A DNA stretch of 20,135 nucleotides from a virus: IMG/VR virus record IMGVR_UViG_3300035698_001664, positions 1 to 20,135 of that record, one strand, 5' to 3'. Numbering within the stretch: the stretch's first letter is position 1; each line of letters opens with the position of its first letter. A program made the translations under genes and the position numbers. Shown in pieces: positions 14,513 through 20,135 of the stretch. The notes under the pieces are model-generated. The model ran no database searches. It was not told the origin of the DNA and saw nothing but the letters and a program-made list of their open reading frames with translations.

Positions 14513-15184
14513 TTAAAATGCACCCATATTACGGCTGACAGTCTTGCGGAAATCATCATCACTCATGTCTTTGTATCGCTTAGCTTGGTTCATCGGAGTA
14601 GTACTGCCTACACTTGATAATGAGCCCACATTCTGTGAGTTCTGAACTATGCGTTCTGCATCGGCGTTCTTTTTCGATGATTTAGCTGAGGTTCGATAAC
14701 CCTCAGACTGTTTTGCTAAGTAATACGCAAGTTCAAAGTCCTGCGATTCCGTTAACGTCTTCCGTAAACCTGGGTTTTTGTTTAAAACTTCGGGTAAATA
14801 CTTAGTCACTACGTCTGAATAGTCAGGATTCTTCTGCGTCATTTTCAGCTCTTGAATACTCATCTGGTGTTGCTGATTCATCTTGGAAAGATACTTTTTA
14901 GCCTCTCCAACCGTCAGCACGTCATCATCAGATAATCTATCCATCTCGTCTTGCTTAGGCTGTTGGGCCTGGGCAGACTGTTGAGACTGCATTAACGATA
15001 AATGGTCCTTTATCACACGTAGTTCCTCTTGCAGACCTTGCCGTTGTGCACGTTCAGCTTGTAAAGCCTCCACGGGAATACTCCCTTGTTGACCTCCGCT
15101 GTCTTGTGATTCTGACTGCACATTGTCTACCTGAGCGGCGGCCTCAGAGTGGTTCTCGCCCGAAACAGTTACTTCTTCGCTCAT
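14513..15184 (-). CDS. Capsid scaffolding protein
   Basis: A 223-aa, Gln/Glu/Ser-rich, acidic and helical protein without Cys or Trp, directly before the major capsid gene. The N-terminal 40 residues are disordered and acidic. Residues about 42-80 (VEALQAERAQRQGLQEELRV onward) form a predicted coiled coil. A central helical part reads DVLTVGEAKKYLSKMNQQH. A basic C-terminal region (SAKSSKKNADAERIV and YKDMSDDDFRKTVSRNMG) would bind the coat. This arrangement is that of podovirus scaffolds, which guide coat assembly and leave before DNA packaging. AGGAG lies upstream of the ATG. The assignment rests on composition and gene order, not a catalytic motif. Confidence 0.8.
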   Translation of the reverse strand: MSEEVTVSGENHSEAAAQVDNVQSESQDSGGQQGSIPVEALQAERAQRQGLQEELRVIKDHLSLMQSQQSAQAQQPKQDEMDRLSDDDVLTVGEAKKYLSKMNQQHQMSIQELKMTQKNPDYSDVVTKYLPEVLNKNPGLRKTLTESQDFELAYYLAKQSEGYRTSAKSSKKNADAERIVQNSQNVGSLSSVGSTTPMNQAKRYKDMSDDDFRKTVSRNMGAF

Positions 15185-15249
15185 AGCGTGTAGCTCCTAA
15201 AATATTTAACGCCCGATGGTCATAATTGGTTCTAGACCAGTCGGCGGCA

Positions 15250-15624
15250 CTATTGTGTTACGTAAGCATTTGCAATACTGGTTGTTTCTGTGACAACCTC
15301 ATCGCATGCTTCAGCCCCTAAGCCTTGGAGGGCATCAAAGTCAAACGGCTTTTGAGGCATGTTTACCTCCCAAGATATTTCACTCTTTTTGTTGTCCACT
15401 TCTCCAATAATCATGCCCACTTGTGAGCGTGGTTTCTTGTCGAAGTACGGCTTAATGTGTTTCATCAGTGTGGGTTTACCATCTACGCAACCTTTGGCAG
15501 GTTTGGCAAAAATAACAATCCAGTAAGGGTTTCTTTTGGCCTTATTGGCGTCTACGATTGCTTGAATGTCCTTATTATCGGCTTCAATGATTGCGTCTCG
15601 GGTTTCCCCAGTCTCTTGAGTCAT
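15250..15624 (-). CDS. Conserved-looking phage protein of unknown function (124 aa)
   Basis: A 124-aa protein. The core NPYWIVIFAKPAKGCVDGKPTLMKHI, then QVGMIIGEVDNKKSEISWEVNMPQKPFDFDAL and a terminal SIANAYVTQ, is a pattern I recognise from small proteins encoded between portal and scaffold genes in podovirus-like genomes. Function is unknown to me. The fold looks alpha/beta with no catalytic signature. GGAGACTGT precedes the ATG, and it is spaced 27 bases from the upstream gene. The 65 bases to the scaffold gene show no clear promoter or terminator. Confidence 0.7.
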   Translation of the reverse strand: MTQETGETRDAIIEADNKDIQAIVDANKAKRNPYWIVIFAKPAKGCVDGKPTLMKHIKPYFDKKPRSQVGMIIGEVDNKKSEISWEVNMPQKPFDFDALQGLGAEACDEVVTETTSIANAYVTQ

Positions 15625-15651
15625 ACAGTCTCCATGTAAAGCGGATTTACA

Positions 15652-15954
15652 TTAGTATTTGTAGTCGAAGGCTTGAGAAGGATAGCCTCTATTTCCTTGA
15701 CGGAATGGCTTTACTTCTTTAAATCCTTGTCCTTCAGGTACAGTAATAGACTTAGGCTTGTTGTCATGGCCCATTACTTTGCTGCCCATGCCTTTAGGCA
15801 TGTATTGATCGTTGTTAGACTTGGCGTAAGACTTTTTCATTCCTTCCGACTCATCACGACGAGACTTATAAGACTGAGACTTGCCACTTTCGGCTCCGTC
15901 TTTCATCCCTAATTTCTCATCCATACGATCTTTATAGCCCTGTTTGTAGTCCAT
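15652..15954 (-). CDS. Hypothetical small basic hydrophilic protein
   Basis: A 100-aa, very polar protein (Lys, Gly, Ser, Asp and Met rich) with little hydrophobic core, probably disordered: YKDRMDEKLGMKDGAESGKS, RRDESEGMKKSYAKSNND, ending in RQGNRGYPSQAFDYKY. Its start overlaps the last 23 bases of the portal gene. The ribosome binding site is only a G-rich stretch (GGGGGTTC), so translation may be coupled to the portal. No family is recognised; an internal capsid or DNA-binding role is possible but unproven. Confidence 0.6.
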   Translation of the reverse strand: MDYKQGYKDRMDEKLGMKDGAESGKSQSYKSRRDESEGMKKSYAKSNNDQYMPKGMGSKVMGHDNKPKSITVPEGQGFKEVKPFRQGNRGYPSQAFDYKY

Positions 15955-18028
15955 CTTGAACCCCCATAGGTGGTGGTGGTTGTTGTTGCATGCCAGGAAT
16001 TCCCGACATGGGGTCTTGCTGCATAGACTGGACGCTTTGTTCGCCTTCAGCAGAAATTATGACATCATCACGTTTCACCTCTTCCTCTTCCTTCTGATTG
16101 GTTTCTTCCATCATTCGGATTAGAGAGAAGTATTTGAGAAGACGGTCGTCATCCATAGTCTCTAGCTCTTTCATGGCCTTCACGCGGCTAAGTGCAGCGT
16201 CTGACCTGTCTTGAACTGATTTGGAAGCTCTCTCGTCTTCAAGTCCCATATTTGCGACAGCTCTTGTAAACCTTTCTTTTGATAAGGCAATATCTGAAAT
16301 AGCTTTTGCTTGTTGGGCTTGACGTTGTGAGTCGATAAGTTGTTGTTGCATTTGCTGTTGCTGCTGGGCCTGTTCGGCTTGAGCTTTCTCCATCGCAGCG
16401 AGCTGGTCGATGTAGGTACTTTTCCCTTGAATCGGAGCTGCTTCTGCAAGCATTTCCCCTGTAACAGGTGCACCAAGTTGTTTTAAGTCCACAAGTTGAC
16501 GGAAATACATCTGTTTTTGAGTATCTGTGAGCATACCCTCAGTAACTGACACATCATATTTAGTGAATTCCTTGTCGTAGAATTCTTGTGTGGGCTCTTC
16601 ATTTAGGATTCTTTTTACCTTTTCAGGTGACCACGTTTGAATCAGCTTTATGGTCTTTTGTGAGATAGACTTCTGAGCAAAACGCAAGTTATCCATTACG
16701 TCTTGAAGGTTAACTAGAGCAGCACTTTGCCGTAGCATCATCATAACGCCAGACTCCTGAGCATTGTCAGACACTCCAAAGGCAGCGTCATTAATCCCAG
16801 CTATTTCCATCATGTCTCTATCAAATAGCTCTTGTAGTTGGAACATGGAGGGAGGTATCTGGGCGGGAGGAATCTTTTCAATTGCGCCTGGAGGGGCATC
16901 CTCTCGACGCCAGATTACCTTTCCTTGGCTCGTTTGGAACAATGAGCGAGGGTTGATTACACTGTTTTCGTTAGCTATCCAACCAGAATTTATCTGAGAA
17001 TCCAACAAATCGATCATTTGTGAGCGACGCCTGTTTGCTTCACGTTGCGGGTCACGCATGCATCTAGTTAAAGATTGCATCTTTAGACCCCATTGATCAG
17101 ATTCTGGTTCCCATATTCCTACGAAGGGGACGAAATTATATTCATCTAGGCCATATGGGTTCTCATCGCTTTTCATAACGACATCATTGACGATGATATG
17201 ACGCTCAATGTATCGCTTAGGACGCTCTATTATTTTTAGATTCTCATGAAGGGAAAGCATTAGCTCTTGACGGTCTTTAGGAACGTCAAATTCCATGTAC
17301 TCGCCTGTTTCCATGTCTACAATCATCGGCACATTGCGCCACTTCTGCATGAAGAATTCATTGTAGGCCATCAAATCCATGCCGTTAGGCTGTCTTTGGT
17401 AGGGGAGCCACGTGAATTTATCATCACGCTCCCAACCAACTTTATAAAGGTCGAAAACTTCCTCTTCCATACCAGGTAATAGGGAGGCTACTTGTTGGGG
17501 TCCTAGATACTTTCGTCTCATGATGTAGGAACAATCGGAAAAATCTAGCTTGGACCAGTATGGGTCGGTGATAAAGCCATTATAGGGGTCTCTGCCGTAT
17601 TTTACGTCTCCATTTATAGGATCGTCACGGTAGTCCATCCATACAGACATTAGGTTCCAACCTGTCTTTAGAGCACCTCCAAAGCAGTCGGAAATAGTTC
17701 GATATCCATCGCCATAATTCATGCTGTAAAGCAAGAGCTGGCTTAGCTGGTCGGCAGTTTTTTGGTCGGAATTCTCAATAGGTATAACAACAGAGGAAAG
17801 ACGGTTTTTTCTTTGATATCCCGTAACCATGTTGATATTGCGGCGGACTCGGTTGAACACAAAAGCATTTCTGCCCTCTTGGAAGAGTTGCCTCTTCTCT
17901 TGTTCATCCCATTGGTCGCCTAGATAGAACCTTAAATCCTTTTCAGCTTCTGGATAGAAAGCATCCCAGGCATAATAGGCCTCGTTATAGAACTCATCGA
18001 AATCGCGAATAATACTCTGATCTTCCAT
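15932..18028 (-). CDS. Portal protein (P22-like)
   Basis: A 698-aa protein that forms the ring at the capsid vertex through which DNA is packaged and ejected. The N-terminal pattern AEKDLRFYLGDQWDEQEK, NRVRRNINMVTGYQRKNR, DSDPYWSKL-like GFITDPYWSKLDFSDCSY, then NPYGLDEYNFVPFVGIWEP and REANRRRSQMIDLLDS, is that of large P22-type podovirus portals, and the length (P22 gp1 is about 725 aa) fits. Residues about 545-580 are a Gln/Ala-rich helix (EKAQAEQAQQQQQMQQQL), which would form the long barrel of such portals. The C-terminus is Pro/Gln/Met-rich. The ATG at 18028 has no good Shine-Dalgarno, and its first base closes a 7-bp stem in the leader. Confidence 0.92.
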   Translation of the reverse strand: MEDQSIIRDFDEFYNEAYYAWDAFYPEAEKDLRFYLGDQWDEQEKRQLFQEGRNAFVFNRVRRNINMVTGYQRKNRLSSVVIPIENSDQKTADQLSQLLLYSMNYGDGYRTISDCFGGALKTGWNLMSVWMDYRDDPINGDVKYGRDPYNGFITDPYWSKLDFSDCSYIMRRKYLGPQQVASLLPGMEEEVFDLYKVGWERDDKFTWLPYQRQPNGMDLMAYNEFFMQKWRNVPMIVDMETGEYMEFDVPKDRQELMLSLHENLKIIERPKRYIERHIIVNDVVMKSDENPYGLDEYNFVPFVGIWEPESDQWGLKMQSLTRCMRDPQREANRRRSQMIDLLDSQINSGWIANENSVINPRSLFQTSQGKVIWRREDAPPGAIEKIPPAQIPPSMFQLQELFDRDMMEIAGINDAAFGVSDNAQESGVMMMLRQSAALVNLQDVMDNLRFAQKSISQKTIKLIQTWSPEKVKRILNEEPTQEFYDKEFTKYDVSVTEGMLTDTQKQMYFRQLVDLKQLGAPVTGEMLAEAAPIQGKSTYIDQLAAMEKAQAEQAQQQQQMQQQLIDSQRQAQQAKAISDIALSKERFTRAVANMGLEDERASKSVQDRSDAALSRVKAMKELETMDDDRLLKYFSLIRMMEETNQKEEEEVKRDDVIISAEGEQSVQSMQQDPMSGIPGMQQQPPPPMGVQDGLQTGL

Positions 18029-18260
18029 CGCACCAACATAAGGGGTTGTTTATCTTTCCCCGTATGGAAAGGTGCGAGGCCGTCTGAAACGGCAAACGAA
18101 CAGGAGAGCTACTCCCTACCTCGCGTGTAACTAGTATTAGCGTTTAATGTGGTTCAACGCTTTAAAATGGTGAGGTGCCAGACCTTTACGTCCAACTTTC
18201 GCTATGTCCTAGGAACATAAGCACCTCATAACGCAGTTTGTGTTTCACTGCCTTAGTGAG
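18028..18260 (-). promoter_or_regulatory. Structured RNA leader ahead of the portal gene
   Basis: About 240 bases without a gene contain a chain of perfect stems on the minus strand. TCACT/AGTGA (18259-18245). TGAGGTGC/GCACCTCA, 8 bp (18228-18221 with 18178-18171), enclosing a hairpin at 18222-18201 (TATGT/ACATA). AGCGTT/AACGCT (18161-18139). GGAG/CTCC (18115-18103). GCCGT/ACGGC (18093-18079). TCGCACC/GGTGCGA, 7 bp (18077-18071 with 18034-18028), enclosing TTTCC/GGAAA. The last stem contains the GGTG stretch just before the portal ATG and the A of the ATG itself, so it would block initiation when formed. No named RNA family is recognised. A cis-acting translational switch or an independent phage RNA are both possible. 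Confidence 0.6.
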
Positions 18261-18271
18261 TCATCGTCATT

Positions 18272-18487
18272 TCAGGTCATATGGGTAAGGTCAATATATC
18301 CTGTGACCAATGGATAATTTTTACTTCCTTCCATCTCAGAAGAATTGTCAAGAGGGCTGCCCTGGTTAGAGGCGCCCCAATCTCCTTGTACACATGGCAC
18401 ACGAGATGCTAAATACTTTCTCCAGTTTCCGACTGATACGTACTCTCTAGAGAAGTTGTGTTTCTTCCAAAACTTCTTCTTATTCAT
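18272..18487 (-). CDS. Small ORF of unknown function (71 aa), coupled to the 59-aa gene
   Basis: A 71-aa ORF whose ATG overlaps the stop of the 59-aa gene as ATGA, which suggests translational coupling. The N-terminus is basic and aromatic (MNKKKFWKKHNFSREYVSVG); the rest is polar (SNQGSPLDNSSEMEGSK). No domain is recognised. There is no separate Shine-Dalgarno beyond A/G-rich codons of the upstream gene (AAAAGATGAAG). It ends about 12 bases before the first stem of the portal leader, so part of it may overlap a larger RNA structure. Real coding status is likely but not certain. Confidence 0.5.
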   Translation of the reverse strand: MNKKKFWKKHNFSREYVSVGNWRKYLASRVPCVQGDWGASNQGSPLDNSSEMEGSKNYPLVTGYIDLTHMT

Positions 18488-18663
18488 TTCTTCATCTTTT
18501 TAAAAGTCTCAGCAAGACGAGCTCTTTGCCCCATCTTACCAGGCTTCTTGGCCGCAGCCGCTAGTTTCTTTGCTGGAATATCAGAACCCTTTTTCACGCC
18601 TAGTGCTTGACGTAACGCTCCAGGCTTCTTTACTGCGTCCTGTATCCACTTCTTGTCTGCCAT
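18484..18663 (-). CDS. Small basic conserved-type phage protein (59 aa)
   Basis: A 59-aa protein starting ATG GCA GAC AAG AAG TGG and ending in TTT AAA AAG ATG AAG AAA TGA. It reads MADKKWIQDAVKKPGALRQA, then LGVKKGSDIPAKKLAAAAKK, then a PGKMGQRARLAETFKKMKK end. The pattern WIQ.A.KKPGALR..LGV..G..IP..KL..A..K.GK.G.RA.LA.T is very frequent in phage genomes near terminase, portal or tail genes. Function is unknown; the high Lys/Arg content suggests nucleic acid or capsid contact. AAAGGT is placed before the ATG. It overlaps the next ORF as ATGA. Confidence 0.8.
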   Translation of the reverse strand: MADKKWIQDAVKKPGALRQALGVKKGSDIPAKKLAAAAKKPGKMGQRARLAETFKKMKK

Positions 18664-18709
18664 CTTTATACCTTTATTATTTTTGTTAGTCTATATTACT
18701 AAAAATATT

Positions 18710-19966
18710 TTAGTTTCTTTTGTAGGAGTATGCATTCTGCATCATGTCAGCTTCTTCCTCTGTCATTTTACTTCCACTACGTTCAAAGAAATGTGTAAAC
18801 AGTGCATAACGCTCCGCATCTTTTGTGTGGTCATGTTGCTTTACTGGCTTATCTTCACCTCTTGCACTGGCTTTACTATCCCAAACATAGTTTGTATACT
18901 CTTTAATTGTCTCGGTACAGTTTGAGCAAATCTTGTACGTTCCGTTCGTTAATAGCTGTCCTTGATATCGTATACCAGGAAGCACATCGTTTGCAGCGTC
19001 CCTAACATGTTGTACGTCGTTACGGCGCAACTCTTGTTTGAATGAAGCCGCACTTGGGTCGATATAGATAGCTTCAACATGAAATCCATCAATGAAGTCG
19101 ATGAGGTCTTTTGAATATTCATAGTCGGACTTCTGTCGCATGTTCTTCTTCGAATCATATACATATTCCTTCTCAAGCCACATATTCGGGTAAGCCCCTG
19201 CGTTGTACCCTATCATAACAAACACACATGGGTTTGTTGTACCGTAGTCTATCCCAACAATGTAGTAAGTCGCTGTTGCCTGTGGCATCTGGATGCAGTT
19301 TGTTTCCTCATCAAAGAAGTCATATACAGCACCATCGGCCATAACCCACTTACCCTCAATGTATCTCTTGTACCATAGACCTTGATACTCTTTCTTCAAC
19401 TCATCCTTAAACTGCTCCGATAGGGATGGGTTGTCATCAATTGTGTAACTGAACACCTTACAGTTTAACTCTTTTTCCCTGTCGATAAGGTCTGTCTTCA
19501 CCCAATGAAACGGGCTGTCAGGGTTTGTGGAGGCGAAAAGAGAGGCGTTTGGTATAGATAGACGTGATAGTAGCATCTTACAGAAATTCTCTGGAAGGAT
19601 AGTAAGTTCATCAATAAGAGCACCAGCAAACTCCGAACCCCTAATCTTAGCCTCGGCACGGTCATCGTTAGCACCTATGACGAACATTGTACGGTCATAC
19701 ATCCTTACCTCACCCTTACCCGCTGAGTACTGAACAGCGTCCCCTACCATATCCTGAAGTGGATTAATGATGTTTCTCTTTATTGTCTTATCAGTACGAC
19801 CACAAATTACTAAAGGTCCCTTTGGTCCACTCCTACAGAACTCAATCCATCTAAGGAGAGCAATAAAAGACTTCCCTGCTCTCACAGGTCCCTCGAAGAT
19901 GTTTATACGAGCGTTTGAGTCCTGGAATGACCTAAGCTGTTTGTCACTAAGTCTACTTATTTGCAT
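18710..19966 (-). CDS. terL: Terminase large subunit (DNA packaging ATPase/nuclease)
   Basis: A 418-aa packaging motor. ATPase part: Walker A GPVRAGKS at 26-33, Walker B ALIDE at 116-120, coupling motif STNPD at 146-150. RNase H-like nuclease part: GIDYGTTNP with D240, YIDPSA with D303, and the HDHTKDAERYAL region with D378 and D383 as metal ligands. It is of the shorter PBSX/Terminase_6-like type; length is normal and no key residue is missing. It cuts concatemeric DNA and pumps it through the portal. AGGAAAAAG precedes the ATG. The 46 bases between its stop and the 59-aa gene hold only the ribosome binding site. No small-subunit gene is recognisable within the window. Confidence 0.95.
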   Translation of the reverse strand: MQISRLSDKQLRSFQDSNARINIFEGPVRAGKSFIALLRWIEFCRSGPKGPLVICGRTDKTIKRNIINPLQDMVGDAVQYSAGKGEVRMYDRTMFVIGANDDRAEAKIRGSEFAGALIDELTILPENFCKMLLSRLSIPNASLFASTNPDSPFHWVKTDLIDREKELNCKVFSYTIDDNPSLSEQFKDELKKEYQGLWYKRYIEGKWVMADGAVYDFFDEETNCIQMPQATATYYIVGIDYGTTNPCVFVMIGYNAGAYPNMWLEKEYVYDSKKNMRQKSDYEYSKDLIDFIDGFHVEAIYIDPSAASFKQELRRNDVQHVRDAANDVLPGIRYQGQLLTNGTYKICSNCTETIKEYTNYVWDSKASARGEDKPVKQHDHTKDAERYALFTHFFERSGSKMTEEEADMMQNAYSYKRN

Positions 19967-20008
19967 CTTTTTCCTGTTCTGTTTTGTGTGCTATTTTCTG
20001 GGTCGTAT

Positions 20009-20042
20009 ATTTGTATGTATAATGCTACTTATACATACAAAT
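20009..20042. repeat. Perfect 14-bp inverted repeat upstream of terL
   Basis: Arms ATTTGTATGTATAA (20009-20022) and TTATACATACAAAT (20029-20042) with a 6-base loop, no mismatch. It begins 7 bases after the stop of the upstream gene and ends about 42 bases before the terL start. There is no long T tract after it on the minus strand, so it is not a typical terminator. An operator, an mRNA processing hairpin or a promoter-linked protein site are options. Confidence 0.8.
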
Positions 20043-20048
20043 TATATT

Positions 20049-20135
20049 TCATGGTTTTTTCTGCATTTTATTACTGAAACCATTTTCATCAATATGTGCT
20101 TGAACTTGCTTGTCTAAACATAAAAGATAACCTAA
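20049..20135 (-). CDS. 3' end of an upstream gene (partial)
   Basis: A frame open from the window edge gives 28 codons ending in QAHIDENGFSNKMQKKP and TGA at 20051-20049. By position it could be the end of a small terminase subunit or another early packaging gene, but too little is present to tell. Of the frames on this strand it is the one that stays open to just before the inverted repeat. Confidence 0.45.
   Translation of the reverse strand, partial: LGYLLCLDKQVQAHIDENGFSNKMQKKP

Noticed and set aside
18130-18170. T-loop-like GGTTCAACGC on the plus strand as part of a tRNA
   Set aside because: No matching T-stem, acceptor stem or anticodon arm can be built around it; it is the loop side of the AGCGTT/AACGCT stem.
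1-20135. CRISPR arrays, insertion sequences, integrase or attachment sites
   Set aside because: No direct-repeat/spacer pattern, no transposase or integrase frame and no tRNA end were seen; the only mobile element is the intron with its endonuclease.

Overview
This window is about 20 kb of the structural and packaging region of a tailed bacteriophage or prophage. All genes read on the minus strand except one homing endonuclease. In transcription order (right to left) the genes run: terminase large subunit, two very small proteins, a structured RNA leader, portal, small proteins, scaffold, major capsid protein, a capsid-associated protein, terminator, head-tail adaptor, a tail/stabilisation protein, small tail proteins, an acetyltransferase-like protein, large internal/ejection proteins, then tail-fibre or spike genes. 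A P22-like portal, an N4-gp56-type major capsid protein, an adaptor, an opening like P22-type stabilisation proteins and large Ala/Gly-rich internal proteins all point to a short-tailed (podovirus-like) virion. No tape-measure, tail-sheath or tail-tube gene is seen. Strong Shine-Dalgarno sequences and ATGA/TAATG overlaps fit a bacterial host, but the host cannot be named from this sequence. Moderately AT-rich DNA and beta-rich fibre modules familiar from aquatic phages are only a hint.

Right part (15.2-20.1 kb): the end of an upstream gene, a perfect 14-bp inverted repeat, terL, a 59-aa basic protein coupled by ATGA to a 71-aa ORF, then about 240 bases without a gene that are packed with perfect stems and end on the portal start codon. 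Portal and two conserved-looking small proteins follow.

Middle (11.7-15.2 kb): scaffold, then a major capsid gene split by a self-splicing group I intron. The exons lie at about 14501-14191 and 13417-12760. P1, P3, P7, P8 and several P9 stems can be paired by eye. A LAGLIDADG endonuclease sits inside the intron on the opposite strand, with its own promoter and ribosome binding site. ORF calling alone would give two broken capsid genes. A 200-aa capsid-associated protein and a strong intrinsic terminator close this module.

Left part (1-11.7 kb): adaptor, a 778-aa tail/stabilisation protein carrying three FCCH-like beta modules, fibre-type proteins, a GNAT-like protein whose end overlaps the next gene by 125 bases across a G8 run, a protein ending in an S74-type intramolecular chaperone domain, two ejection-type proteins, and a cluster of beta-rich tail-fibre proteins. 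The last of these begins a right-handed beta-helix and runs off the left edge.

The two most unusual items are the capsid-gene intron with its antisense endonuclease, and the structured leader that encloses the portal start codon.
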